From Formicarius rufipectus (lineage: Eukaryota; Chordata; Aves; Passeriformes; Formicariidae), in assembly GCA_013399695.1 (NCBI GenBank), contig VXAU01000197.1:1023842-1087841 (forward strand): a DNA stretch of 64,000 nt, in the 5' to 3' direction. Made by a program: the position numbers and the translations under genes. Below are positions 11,521 through 26,200 of the stretch, piece after piece. The notes below the pieces were generated by a model that did no database searches, had not been told where the DNA came from, and saw only the letters and a list, made by a program, of their open reading frames with translations. Numbering within the stretch: position 1 is the first letter of the stretch; every line of letters begins with the position of its first letter.

Positions 11521-14500
11521 GAATAATAATGCTAATGCTGCTGAACGCCATTTGATTAAGATTTTTATCCTAAATTTACCCAGCAGCAAGTACAGGGTTA
11601 TTTTAAAGTGTCAGCTCGCATCGCTTTGGTAGTGCGGGTGGCGGCTGGTTGGTGCTTGAGTCACGGACAAGAGTCATTGTAATTGTACAAGAGTAGCAAA
11701 GTATTTTTTTTTTAATTAAATTTTAATATGTGGTGGCCCTTAGAGGGCAAGAAATTGTCGCGGGAAGGCAGTGGGAGCTGCTGATGTCCTTTGGTGGTTC
11801 CTCGCTGAAAAATAGCCCGAGAATTGTGCAAGCCGAAAATGCAGCCTTTGCCCGCAGAAGGCGCGGGGGGTGCGGAGGAAACGTCTGTGCGCTTGAGAAA
11901 GTGGGGAAAGGCTGTGCTGGTCCATCCCCCCGAGCGTCCCTAAAGCACGCTGCGGTCAGAGGTTGGGTTTGCGGGCCTTTGATTCCCAAGGGAGCTGTAC
12001 ACTGGGCCTCATGTAGTGAGAAATTAGGCAACTGAAAATAAAACCAGCTCGTTAAACTCGGGAATGGCAGGCACCTTACGTGTTGTTTGCTGTGTTTCGT
12101 GAGTGTACTGTGCATTGCTGTCTCTTGCAGCAAGGACTGACTCTTCATCTTGGTGGGGTTATGAACCCTGGGTTAGTTGAGGTTTGCAAACAGAGCAACC
12201 TGAAAGGCATCAAATTAGAGATCCATCTACTCCGCCTGCCTTTCACTGTTAGCATTGCTGCACAGGAGCATGTGCTACACAAGGGAAGTGCAAAAATAGA
12301 ATAGTAAATTGCTTTAAAAATGCAGCTGTGAGACACTTCGTGAAAACAAAAAAAGATTACTTTTAAAAACTAATCAAGCATCTCTTATTTTTGATTATTT
12401 TAAAGTTCTGTATGGAAAAAAAATCTCATTTTACTAGTGCAAGAAAATTCATCCCATTTTATGTCCCTTTTTTGGGTATTTGAGGACTGTAGTACTCAGT
12501 TATGTTTGGACATATCCAAAAGAGACAGTAGTTTTGAACCCTGGTGACCACAGGTTATTGTTGTGGCACATGAAACAGGCAAATTCCAGTGATAAATGAT
12601 TTTTAGCTGTGTTTTACTCTGCACCTAAAGAATAGTTTTGGATCAGTTGAGAAGCAATTGAGATCACTGTGGTAACTGACAGATGTTATTTATGATGCTT
12701 CATTTGTGAAAACAAAATACATAATAAATGGCATCATATTTCAAAGCCTGCTACTGGGAATTCTTAGGCGTAGAATAGTTTTATGCCAAATTGTGAACTG
12801 ATTGCTTGTAATCAACCAAATGATGGTAGAACCCTATGAAAGGAGCAGACACAATCTATCATACTTGGGTCTCTTGGTAGTACCTTGACATGCTACCTTA
12901 TGCTGGTGTGTATCCACCCAGACTTTTAACAGAGTCTTAAAATGAGCAAAGCAACACACTATGCTGTCTAACAGAATACAGTAGCACAGCACAAGAATGT
13001 TAGTTACTCTGATACCATTTCCAAATTAGCAGTGCCATTTGGAGCAGAATGCTTAATTACAGGATGTTTGTGATTCTTGTCAAGCTGGTTGTGTGTATTA
13101 GGGATAAGTTGGACAGCAAACTGGAAACATTACAGAAATAGGAGATAGTTGCTATCATGTCATCCTTGGTAACTGTTGTCTTATTGACTAGGAATAATCA
13201 AACTAGAATTTATAAAAGCTCCTTTCCAAGAGCAGTCACTGTCTCCACCTTAGAGAGGAGGTTTTTTCCCCACTTTCTGCAGACCTTACCATGTTGCACA
13301 GCGTGAATATTCTGGCTTGCCTTCAAAAAGAAAACCAGAAGGCAAGTGTTGTGCCACAATTTAGCCTTTTCTATTTGAACTCCTTAAACTAAGCCACTTC
13401 CTACATCTCTAAGGATGGTTCTGAAGACCCATTTTCTGCCCAACGAGTCATCTTTTGATCAAGCTTTGGCCTTGCTGTAGGACCAAGTTGCACGTGGAAG
13501 TCAGTGCTGGCCTCATTTTTTTCATCTTCTCCTCTGCTGGCTCTGTGGGGGCTGCAGCTGAGAGAGGAGGAGGAGGCTGCTGGGCACCTCTGCTTTGCAG
13601 TGACAGCTCTGTGCACTGTGCTCATCTCGTCCCTCGTCTCAGCACCCACTTTCATGTGAGCATGACCTCGAAAGGACCGTGCCTGTATAAAGACTTTTTG
13701 ATTCAGGTGCTTAAGGTATCTGTGACAGCCTCTCTTCAGTGTTTTTTTCCTCTTAGTGCTTGTTAATTGTTGTAAATTTCAGAATATCCAAATTTGAGTC
13801 TGGCTTTACAGTATGCTTCTATTTAAGAATTTCAAGGCTAACATCCAGCCCTGGGTATAAAACCACAACAGGTATTCAAAGTGCAATGTCAGCCTTGATC
13901 AAAGAAGGTACCAAACTACATTACTTGCCTCCTTTGCCAGTTAAGTGTTGCTGCTATTTTAAGGGGTAGCTCTGTTTTATCTGGCTTAAACACTTCTGTC
14001 TGAATAAAAAGAAAAAAAAAGGTTGGGCTGTTTATATAGGACCTATAAACACTTATGCTTGTTTCAAGGCCGGCAGATGGAGCTCAGGATAAATAATACT
14101 GGTTTGATATTTGGAGGTAATAAAAGCACAAATGTAACTTAAAGTACTGTAATAATATCAAACAGGGTTGATGGGGTGACAAAAAGATAGTTCTGTCAAA
14201 GCAGTAGTAGAAAGGTATTGAAGTGTTGAAAATACTCATCCTTCTAGATAAGTGTTACAAACTTACTCTGCTGCTGTTTTCTGACTGACATGATTTTGGT
14301 CAGCTTTCTGTGCCCAGTAGTTTTGCACAAACAGCTGGACTGAATTGATTATTTGAAGGGAACTCAATGCATCAAATAATGGAGCCTGAAACCTGTTTAT
14401 TAAAATAGTGGTCTTATGAGTGATTAATTGCCAACAGTTTTTTATTGAGTAATCCATTTAATTGTCTGGCAGGACACCTAATGAATACTAGGAGCCATCT

Positions 14501-17140
14501 CTCCATAGTCAGCAAGAGTAGTCAGCCACAGTTGTCCATTAAAACTGTATTTTATATCCCTGCTTTCACCAAGTGGCCATCTTTGCACTTTGCCAAAAAA
14601 AAAAAATAAAAAGGGTTTTAAGGATTGCCTACCATATTCATGGTGATACTGTAAATGGGAACCTCTCAACTGAAGATTGGCTTCTGAGCTGTGAGGGTTG
14701 TGTCTGAAATAGTCTGGCATGGCTTAATATTTATAAATGTCAGTCTTGATGCTCTCACTGAGGAAAGGGTGAAAAGAACGAAGTGATCATATTTCTGTCA
14801 TTGTGAAGTAGGGACTGGAGAAAACAACGTGCAGTGTTATTCTGGTGTATTGTTTGCTCCATGGACTGCTCTGGTAATGCACTTTATTAAATGTGGTTTT
14901 TGGTCATAAGTGGAGTTCTGCTGGGCAGACAGTTCCTACAATTAGCCAGGGAATTGTTCAGCCACAAGGATGGCTGGAATGACAGGTGTATAGCAGGGAC
15001 CTGTGTGGAAGGTGCTCAGAATGAATCTTCATTGCTGTGTCCTGGCTGCAGTCTTCAGCATTCTGAGTAAAGAAACTTAGGCAGGATATGGCCTGGGTGT
15101 CTTCACAGCATCAGAAGTTTAAAGGGAAAAAAAAAAAAAGGTCTTTTTTGGTTGGTTGGTTTGTTTTGTTTTGTTTTGTTTTTTTTAGAAATGCCTAGAG
15201 TTGTGTTGTGTTTTAGTTCTGTGATGTGGAAATGGCACTGAGCTCTAGTTCATAACCTGTCTATTGCTTTAGGAAATTTGTGCTCTGTGATTTGAACCGT
15301 GACTGTAATTTTGGTTTGCTTTGGGTTGTTTTTAAGAGTTGGAGTGGGAATTGTGAACAGGTCGGTGTTATTTATGCTGAGACATAGAGCAGCTGGATAC
15401 TTGACCCTGAGCTTTATGAAGAGTTAGCAAGGTCTGTATGTAGAAGATCCAAGTCTTCCAGAACTGGTAGTTCAGTTGTACACATCCAGTGTGATTGCAA
15501 TCTACTGAAAATTCAGAGGTAGGAGTCTGAAGAGGGGAATAACACCTTAAAACTGATTACATTTTCTGTATAAAGCTGGCTGTGGGTCTTTTTAAACACC
15601 TGGCTAGTAAATCAGCCAAAATTCAATACTGCATCTTCAGTTTATGATTAATTTATAAACCTGTTGTTTAGGGATTGACTTGATAGAGGCAAAGAAAGCA
15701 TATGGTATGATTTAATTCTGTTTTCTCAATGCCTTATTGTGCAACCTGTTAAACAGAAAATAGTTGTGATAGCTCAGCTATTGCTGCTCTTAGCTGGTAG
15801 ATTATGAATCAACTTGGGAGGGAAATTACTTTTGTTCCAGAACAGAATTTAAAATACTTTGAGATAGATAGGTATCTATACACACACATACACACACACA
15901 CTCGCTCCCAGGCACTAATTTTCTTGGCAACGTGTCAGGAGTGTTGCACCTCTTTTGGAGTTATTTCATGTCCTGCAGCAGAAGGGTCTCTTTGCAGGAT
16001 ATTAGGTAGCAAGACTGAACTTGCTGTGCCATGACAGCAACAGCAGCTGGTTGTAGTGCTGAACTGTGACTTAACAGGAAGCAGCAGCTACTGGCAAGCT
16101 GTTAAATTAAAAGATCTGTATAAATGCTGCACTTGCAGCTCTGTTTCTGGGCCTGATATGCCTTAGAGTAAATAATGTGAAAATTAAAAAGCAAGGGAGA
16201 CACTTTCCATGTCTCTTGGAAGCATGGCTAAAAATCCTACTTTTTGTAGAGAAATTTCTTCAGTCACTGGGTTGCTCAGATGGCCTGAGAGTTGTGGTGT
16301 TGCATTTTGCCTCTCTCTTCCCTGCTGACCTGCCTTGAAAGCCCTTGCGTGGCAAAAGCCCTCAGTAACAGTCAAACATGGGTATGTGTCTTTGGGTAGG
16401 AGCACTCCAGTAATTGTTTTAGCAGCCACCACAAGTAAAGATCAGGATGCAGTTTTATTACCTGAAAAATGTTAATTGGAGCAACACAAAATATTTGAAA
16501 GCTGCTGTGTTGAAGTGGAAAGCACATTTGTCATGCCATCTGCTTGGCCAGAATTTTAAACATAGTACAAGTGCTGGAAACTGTTCATCAAAATGTGCTC
16601 TCTGGTTCAGTGGGTTTCTGTTTGTACCTGACCCTTTCCCCAGTGTTAAACAATAATAATTTCTCCTGGACTTTGATAACAGGCCTAAAGTATACTTTAT
16701 TTGCAGGTCTCTGTGTTTGATCAGGCTTTTTCCAGCTTCTGCAAGAGTTTGAGTCTTATTTTCTCCTTTAGGAGAAGCATTTTGCCTTACTTGGGACTGG
16801 GGGAAAAGCAAGGGGACTTTATTGGTAATGAGCAGAAAATTTTATAATAATCTTTCTTTAATGTATTACTAGCACTCTAAACTTTGGCAGTATTTTCTTA
16901 ATGCGTGTTTATTTCCTAGAAATCTGAATTAGCCAAGCATAACTTTGAAAGAATTACCATAAGAATTTTGTTAGTAAACCAGTTTTTAAAATTAATCTAT
17001 TTTGGAAGTCATGCTTTATTTATTTTTATTGTGAGCTTTTAGTGCATTGCAATCCTTAAGCTTCAGCATAGAGGCAAGTTCATCTTTTTATAATTCGAAG
17101 TGTAATAGATAATCTTTATTTGCCCTTTAGTCTATTACAG
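11521..17140. other. Probable TANGO2 intron 1, no feature recognised
   Basis: AT-rich unique sequence with a CA/TA microsatellite near 15881-15901 and several T- or A-runs (for example 15128-15190). No exon was recognised. It lies between the candidate first exon and the first coding exon of TANGO2. Confidence 0.5.
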
Positions 17141-17252
17141 AATGACCCTGCATTGAGCCTTTGTGGAAGAACCAAGATTTAAACATCAGTTCTTCAATGT
17201 GCATCCTTCTATTCAAGTTTGATCCCCGCCCAGTTTCCAAAAATGCATACAG
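17141..17252 (+). CDS. TANGO2: TANGO2 first coding exon (5' UTR 17141-17196, coding from 17197)
   Basis: The acceptor TCTATTACAG ends at 17140, and an alternative AG lies at 17130. The ATG at 17197-17199 has a weak Kozak context, but the encoded peptide matches the conserved N terminus exactly where expected. Encodes residues 1-19. Donor AG|GTAAGA, phase 2. Confidence 0.92.
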
Positions 17253-20200
17253 GTAAGATGGTTCTAGTTAAAACAGACTCACTTCGGTCATTTTTTATCA
17301 CAATTTCTTTTTTGTATCCAGCACGTGAATTACAAACTGCAGTCAGAATTATGTGTTCTATTGTGCATTTGTAGTGTTTCACTTCATGATTTTCCCTGTT
17401 GGAGGATCTACAGTACCTTTTTCAGAACCCTTTGTTTTTAGACTGTCAGAAAACTGGGGCTTTGTAGTCACACACGTTTTGCTGGTGGTCTGTCATGTGG
17501 TGTGTAAGTCCTTTAAATATTGTAGTCCAGAGTTTGAAAGTCCTGCCTTCTACTTTGTCCTGTAAAGCAAGGGGAATTGTGTTTGCTGGATATCACAGAT
17601 GCAGCTGCTTTCAGTGTGGTAGATAAGCTTAGGGCTTCCAGTTTGAACCCCAGGAACTTCTAGTAAGTGTCCTACCCTTCCCACCCTAAAATCTGCTTGC
17701 AATTAAAGTTGTAGGTAACAAACTAAGTCAGGTGTATGAAATGTTTAGCCAAAAGCTTAAGACCAGATAAGCATCCAGGCTCCCAGGTGAGTTTGTAAGG
17801 ATGTGTTGGTGTCATACAGTGAGTTTCCAAAACATTAAACTTCCTGTGATAATTTTCTCTCTCATTATAACCCTCAATTTTTAAACTTCATATCCAGCAT
17901 CCATGTCTTTGAGGACATTGAGTATGTAATAGAAAGAGCACTTCAGGCCAGTAGGCAGACTGGAAAGTTTAATTGCTTTCTGTGTTTATATACACTGTAG
18001 AGGTTCCATTTTACTTCTGTGGGGTACAAGAATTGGTATTCATCCAGAAACCATCCAGAAATCCAGAGTCAGCATGCTCAGGAAATGGTTGTGCCTTTCA
18101 TTGACTTGTTTTCCTGCCCTCTTGTATTGAAAAGCAGATGCCATTCCATAGAAAGGAAGGAGATGAGAACCAAAACCTCACTTATCCATAGAGTGCATTC
18201 CTTTCTGCATCTGGAATCTGCCTAAAAGGGGGTTTTGTTTATGATGTGACTGGTGCTGAATTAATATATCCATTTATTTGGTCTGACTCTCTCTGTGTTA
18301 CTAGTTAGTGAAAGACAGATTCAGCAATTTGTTGCCTCTTGGGAAAATCCTTTGGATGTCAACTGTTGTTGCTTGCCAAGTGAACTTTCTACCACGATCA
18401 ATATTTTAAAGTAAAAATTATAGTATTTTGCTGGCTATAAAAATTGCATCAAGATTTGACTTAATAATTTATATCAGAAAATAACTTGCTGTCGGTGCCT
18501 GAGCAGGACAACGCTTTTGAGCTGTTTGGCCCAAATTCAGGAGTATTCAAGTGCATTTAACTTTCTCAGTATCTTTTGTTAAGCAGTGTCTTGCTCTGTA
18601 CCTCTGAGATAATTCACTCTGAGCCATATGTTTGGGTGATAAGTGCCAGGCCACAGCATTCTTTGGTGTCAGATTTTGCCATCAGATACATAACTTCAGT
18701 GTGTGTGTGTGTCCCCTTTTTTTCCATAACACACACTAGTAACAATCTTTTTGCTTTTCTTTATTCAGAAGAATACTGAAGTTCTTTCTTTTTAAGTTGT
18801 TCCTATTTTTTTTTCACCTTTGCCTCAGCTTTCTGAAGGCCATAGGTCTGAATATCAGTTGGGAATGGTACCCAGCCCTCCTAATTCTGAGCAGTATTTA
18901 TACCCACTAGGCCAAGTTAGACATCTCTGCACTGGTGTTTCCTGTCAGCTCGTGCATCACTGTGCTGTGGCTCTGATTATTGCCTGGTGAGGTCTTGGAA
19001 CAGTTTTCCCAGCCAAAAGGGGATTCCTGTACCTGCAGACATGCTAATTTGTCAGTCCATCTGAAAGCAGGCAATTACATTCCTTCCTGTTCCGTACTTT
19101 GCATCTCAAACTGAAAGAGTGTAATAGGCATGAAAAGCTGAAAAGACAAACTGCCTATCACTGACAGAGTTTATTGGCTAGAAGGAAATGGCCAAACTAA
19201 ACCATGTTCTCTGTAACACTCAGGAGCATTTTCCATCCAGGTAGACCCTGGTTTCTAGGGCAGTACATTGGCCAATTTTCATGAGCACCTAATTAAGCAA
19301 AGTGGTCTCAGCTCACCCTGTGATACACAAACAAATCTCTGTGCCTCTGCCTTTGCAACTTGCTTTGTTTTCTCTCCCCGGGCTTGTTTGTAGTAAAGTT
19401 TAGTGCAGAGTAACAGGCACTTTACTGTAGTTCATTATTATTGTCAGAGGTAACATGCTGCCTTTACGTCTTTCTGAACTGTGCTCTGTGCATCTTGCAA
19501 ATAAATACATGTTTCAGGCTTCAAAGCTATAATCAGAGTCTTTTTTATGGAGCTGAACTGCATTGTAGGAAATTGCTTTAATGGAATAATTTCTCATGTT
19601 TTCATCTCTCTCAATATTAAAATAAATCTTAATACGTAAATCCTAGTACAGTTGAATTATTTCAGCTATAAAATGGCTGAACAGGCTTTTTGCAATTTAT
19701 TAGAAGATGAGGGTCACTTAATATTGCTCCTTTTCAGTATGATTATGTTTCATAAAAGGCAAAATAAAGATGGTTTTATTATTATGATCTTGTATACTAG
19801 CCTTGTGATAAATTTAGGAGTCTACATTAAACTTGAGATGGGGAATATTCAGTCACACCAGGAAGACTTCACTTAATTTCAGTATTTAGATACTATAAAC
19901 AAACTGTGGTTTCATGTCAAGAATTACTGAAGGCAAAGTATCATTCAGGAGATGAGAAATGCACTTCAGCCAAACTGTTTTTGACAGTAGAGACGTTAAT
20001 TTAAATAAAAATCTGCAAAAGGAGGCTGCATGCTATAAATGGAGCATATTCAAGTAAGATGACAGAAATCTGGTAAAACAGCTGAAAGCCTATAGGTCAA
20101 AGACTAGAATCAGCTAGAAGAAGAAAAATTATGTAAGTTTGAAAGGAACAATATTATATTTGCATTCGAAAGGAAAAAATGTATATCCAGTTTGCCTTCC

Positions 20201-23200
20201 AACAGATGCTTCTTTGTTGAGCAAAATACAAAGCACCTGCTTTACAGAAACCATGCCATTGACGTTCAGGGGTTTTTATTTCCTCTATAGCTGATCACAA
20301 TTATTTTTCTCTAGTATTTCTAATGTGCAATTTGCACCTCACAATCATGTTTTAAAACATTGTATTCATGAAGAGATGGATTTGCAGAAAAGTCCAGAAA
20401 TCTGCAGAAAATAGCAGTACCTCTGAATGCTGAGTAAAGTAACGAGGTATGACTGGAGTTGATTCTTGTGTGTTGTGGCTAAAAAACAGAATTAAAACTG
20501 TGTGGTCTGGCTTCAGTTTCCAGGCACAAGCTGGTCCTCTGCTGTGCAGATGCAGTTGAGATACAGCTGGGAGGAGGAGCTGACAGTGAAGATACTGAGG
20601 TTATAGAAAACTGGTTAAGGAAATCTGCAGGTTTTTGGAAGTTGCCGTGTCATTAAAAGTAAATGAAACAACACAGCTGAAGAGAACGGGGAGCGTTCAC
20701 AGTGTCGCAGCTGCCCCCAGGGTGCAGCACAGGGCTGCTCCTGCCCTCCACTTGCATCACTCACATCCCTTACCTGCTCCTCAGGTGGGCTTGTTCTACC
20801 AAGGAAAAGCACTTTTTTTTTTTTTTTTTGTAATTTCAAAATGATGGTTGAAAGAAGAAGAGCAGCCTCTAATGACAGCTCCTTTACAGGTTTGAAAAGT
20901 TCTCAGCACAGAAACCCAGTAATGCTTCAAGCTCTTATTTATCGATATCCTGCATCTATTTGATGTTCCAATAAGCAGTTCAACTTAGTTGCTGATGTTG
21001 TCTTCCACTGCTTTTGAATAACAGCAAATGTTCACTTTCTCACTTTCAAAAGATGGATTTGCAGCCAGATTAGCCCAGACTTTTCTTTCCACTGTTCCAG
21101 TGCTAACACTGCTAATGAAATGGCTGTAGCACATGTTCGGTGAGGGACTTGTATATTCTCTAAGAAGTACACTGAAAAAGTTGCTTTAATCACTTCTGCT
21201 GGATGCAATGAACAGAGAAACAGTTTTTGCTTTTTAAAGCTCAAGAATGGAGACTGTTCTAAATTCCTCTGGAGCTGAGTGGCTGTATTGAGTCATTAAA
21301 ACTTACCTGCTTTACATTCTTAGCCTGACTGACTTGAACTGGTGTTAACATTGGATTTGAGTGATCTGCATGGCTGCCAAGACTGGAACTTTTGGGGAAG
21401 ACCTGTCCTATCTTGTCTGTCTGCTGCTTCTTAAACACTGTGTAGTACTTGGGTCTTTCAAGTGTGCAGGTGCAATTTATGATAATTAGCAAAATTCAGA
21501 GATAATTATTGAAGTACAAGTACAGATTTTCTAAAACTATCAAATTTTAGATGGCACACCAAGAGCTGCAACATGCTTTTTGTGGGGACAGCACTTGGTC
21601 TTGTGGAGTAATGTGTTTATTTCTAAATATTCATAATGGATTTCATCCAGCAACATTTTTCAATTGTGTATTATTTTTCATAGCTTCTTCCCACCTCCTG
21701 ATGGTGCCACCTCCTACTGTTCTGGTGGAACTCAACTTATGCAAGTAACTATGGATGCAAAAAAAAAACCCAACCCACAAAACAACAAATATCAGGGAAG
21801 AAGTGCCCACCAAACTGTCTCTTCTTTGTTACAAAACCCCACACCTTTCCCCTTTCCTTCTCTGCCTCCTTGTGCATGCTGTCCTTTCATCAAACCAATT
21901 TCCATGGGGCTGGACCTTTGACACTATCACAAAATTATCTCTGCTCTGAGTGCTTACAGATAAAACCATCTCACTTGTATCTTTGAACCCCATAATTAGA
22001 GCTTTAGGTGTAAAAGATAGATGAAAAAAACCTGTGATCACATGATCCTAAGCACTGATCCAGTAAAAACATATTCTTGGGCTTCACATTTTTTTTATAA
22101 GTTACCTATAAACCTGTGTGTTATTTTTAAATTTTCTTTAATTAAGCTGTAACTTCATGCTGAGGAATCTTAAGATTGTTTATGTGGTCTTCATTCAATC
22201 TCTTCCAGTGTAAGTACTGTTCTTGGGAAATAACATCTGCCTCATTTACCCACCAAGCTGGACTTGCTCAGTGTCTCAGGACAGGGAGAGACAAGGCTCC
22301 TGTCAGATGTCAGTCAGCCTTTACACTGGGTGATAGAGGTGAGATGAGAAGATAAGGGATGGTTTCATGCTTAAAATGAGCTAATGCTGTGGCAAAAATG
22401 GATTCTGTTCCTGCCTGTACTGTGAAGTTCCAATTTGTAAGTAATAGTGTATTTTTCCTCTTGTGTTCTGCAGGCTTATTCTAGCAGCTAATAGAGATGA
22501 ATTTTACCACAGACCATCCAAATCAGCAGAGTTTTGGGACAGCAGCAGTGAGATCCTTAGTGGTATGTATGTCTTGCTGTTTGGAGTGCTTTTCATGTCA
22601 TTTATAAGGGAATCATGGGCTGGTTTTTTTTGTTACTAAGATGGTGTTACCTCTCTAATAAGAAATTGCTTGTTCCTTACAGTTCTCAGGAGGACATCTC
22701 CTAAGTTTGAAAGATGAGTTGTGCTGTTATTATCTTATTTGTGGTTTAATATACCAGTTTTGCATTTTTTTAAACTGATTTCAGTTCTAGTGGCACGGTG
22801 AAAATAGATCACATTCATTTCTCCCTCCCAAGTGATTCCTGTCACTTTGTCAGATACACTGAAGTACTTCTTAAAATAGGTGGAATTAGTTATTTCACAG
22901 ACTTAGGGTCTGTAATAGTGACTTAATCATTCAACAAAGCCTCAAAAACATGAAAACTCTTTCATTTCTTATTGGTTAGTAAATTGCAGGCTAGAGAATA
23001 ATTTTAGTTATTGATCCATCAGTTTATTAGCCGTTGAGTCTACATCCTGCTGAACTGATAGTACAGTCCCTCAGCTGGCTCGTTGTCCTTTGTAGGGAAT
23101 CTATCTGTAGTAATTTTTAAGTATAATCGATACTTCTGCCTCTTCTCAGAAAAAGAAATGAAGCTCTGGAAGACAAAGCATTGTTTAAATGCAAGATTTT

Positions 23201-26200
23201 GACTTTGCAAATGCTCTTTGTTGATGCTGTGTGTGCTTGCCATTGCCAAGGAGGTCTGTAAGGATGAATTCCTCCCACTGTACTACGACTCCCTTGCTTC
23301 TGAAGTCCTGCCCAATGTTTCTGTTTCCTGCCAGACCTTCTGGATGCTGCTCCTCCTGCTGTGTAATAGTTTCAAACAAATAAACAAAAGGCTAATCTGA
23401 AAACTGAAAGGCCCTTTTATGCCCTTGTCAGCTCTGTCCATGTTTGGCATAAGGAGCTGGTATGTTCTCCATCTGGGGACTGTATTTTGTGGGAATCCCA
23501 TGAATTTGAGCTCCCTTTGAGTTCATAATGTTGTGGACTTCACTCTCATGGGTCCCCCTCCCCACTGTGCGTTACTGTTACCTGAGTCTAAGATGGTCAT
23601 CAGTTACCCACTTTAATTTTTTCTGGTGGTGTCTGAATGTAAACTTGCACATCACATTAACTTTCTGGGGTTTGCTTTGAGTTAACAAGCATTCTGAGCC
23701 CTCTTAAAGCTTCATCTGTATTTCAGCATATAGGCAAAGCTTTTCATTTAGCTTTTGCATTTAATTTTCTCATTGCCTCTCAACTATTATTGCAGTCAGT
23801 TGGAAAATAATAATGGAGAATTGGAGGGTGGGTAATTTAGGTGGGCTTGTGTCACTTATCCAGAAAAACAGGCTTCTGCCTACTGCATTTTATCCAGCCT
23901 GATGACAACTCAGCATTTGCATTAAGAAATTCTGATCTAAGCTTGAGATTTTTTAAAACAAATTTAATAGCCTAACTCTTATTTATTCCATTAGGTCTGG
24001 ATATGGAGGAAGGAAAAGAAGGTGGGACATGGCTGGGAATCAGTAAGAAAGGCAAGATGGCAGCCCTGACAAACTACATGCAGCCAAAGATTGACAAAAA
24101 TGCAAAAGGAAGAGGTATGGAAGAGTTGAAATAGAAGGAAAAAAAAGAGAGTGAACCAGCAAGCCCTGGTGCCCCAGTAAAACAGTGATTATTACAGTAT
24201 TAATTTTCTTAACACAGCTTTATGGGCAAAGAGAATGTTTATGTGCTGTAAACAGAATTTATGAATGGGTGGATTTGAGTACCTGTGTGAGAAACTTGAC
24301 TTGGATAATGATTTTCTGATCAAATAAAAGTAAAATAAGATGTAGTGCCTAGAGCCTGAAGTTACATTCAGACAAGAAATGCAGCACCGTCTCCTCTTGA
24401 AAATAATTCTAATTAACAGGCAGAACAAGTAGCCAAGCATTGAGCTAGATTTAGATTACAGTAGACTTTTTAAAATGTTCCTGTTCAAATACCTGTGTCA
24501 GGGAATCAATACAACTTGAGTTATGCTGGAGGTGGCCTAAGACATTATTATAGTCTCATCTTCCCCCAGATCAGAGGAGCAGAAATAATAGGAAAAACTC
24601 TCTTTTAAAGAGGGTGTTCCAAAGAGCATATCTGTGGGGTTTTTAAAGTAAAAACAGGTCTGTTTGTAACTGTCAGAAGCTGCTGCATTGGGAATATATT
24701 GTAATGACAAAAGACATTAGACAGAGAAAACAAATGAGCCATGTCATTTGTATTTCATTTTAGGGTCATATATCAGGGAAATGAAGCAAGACAAGAAAGA
24801 ATTTGTAAGGTGGGAGGAAAGGCACATCCAGTTTAGAATATGAATTCTGTAGAATTTTTGACCAAGAGCTTTTGACTGAGTTCTTCAGAGTAAAAGTCAA
24901 GCTCTTGATATGAGCATGGTACAGTGACATAAGACTTGTAAAGGCTGCTGGGTTTGATTTTGGGTTTTTCCCCTCTGTTCCAGCCTGCTGGCAACGGAAA
25001 TCTTCTATCTTGCTGTTTGTTTTACCAGGCCTGTCAGGATAGTGAGCTCACACTAGTTGCTCTGTGTACTTCTCTTTCTCAGGTGCTCTGGTAACAAACT
25101 TCTTGACTGCAGATCTGGACAGCTACTCTTACTTGAAGAAAGTTTCAGTGGAAGGACATCTTTACAATGGTTTTAATTTGTTAGCAGCTGACTTGAAGTA
25201 AGTTTATGAAACACCACAGTTCAAATGTCACAGGGAGCAGTGTTGTACCTGTGCATCATAGCACAGAAGTGTGTCCATACAGAAGCTTGTCACAAACTCA
25301 AGTTAGAGCTCATGTTTTTTGCTAATTGCCATGTAAGGTCCTAATGTTAATGTAGTTATCATTTCCTGTGTTATTTTTTTTATCTTTCAGACACTGAAGG
25401 ACTATCTTGTATTCTAATCATTGCTTCCCACAGAACATTTTGTGATTGCCTGATGGGCCACAGCCAGTCTTTTCCCTGAGGGTTCTGTGGCTTGTGTTCT
25501 GGGAAAATAAAACCTTGGCTCCATAATTTCTCAGGCACCTTTTTTCTTCTGAGAGGTGCTGTGGCAGGATTAAAGTAGCTGAAAGCTTTCAAGCTGTCAT
25601 TCCTGTCAGAGTGGCTGTGTCATTAATCTTTCCTGAAAGATTAAAAATCAGCATGAGAAAATACATTGACTTGAAGTTTCTGTAGCTGAAGAAAGGGCGT
25701 TGGGTACTTGATTATAGTCAATGTGGTTGGGACAATCCTTTCCACTGGATGTGCATGTGTGTCAAACCACCAGTCCATATGCTGAGTGCTTTTTGCATTA
25801 TGCCTGACTGAGAAGAATGGGAATCCAGGGCTGGGCCGTGGCCAGGCCACGTGTCAGCCCCAGGTGGACCCATCCCTGACCACAGGCACACACAGACTGC
25901 CTGGAGCTCACACTGCTTTGGCACACTTTCTGCAGAGGCATTAATCTTACCAGACATCCTGATGGTGCAGGGCCTTCTCCACTCAGCTTCTCTGTCTGCT
26001 TCTGGGAAGCCACATACACTTAAAGAAGAAGGTCAGAGTGTAACTGTTTTAAGTGGGAATAATTTCCAGCACCCTCTCACTGACTGGCCTTGTGTTTACA
26101 TTTTTCACTTCCTGCATTAGACCACCTTCAGCTGGTGGTTCAGACTTATAGGTCAGCTCTTCCCTGCTCTCCCACTTTCCTACGAGTAGATATTGAAGTA

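Noticed and set aside
10758..11632. 265 aa plus-strand and 195 aa minus-strand frames near 11 kb
   Set aside because: They consist of translations of the 19-base minisatellite. Frames are open on both strands because the unit lacks stops, which is not evidence of coding.
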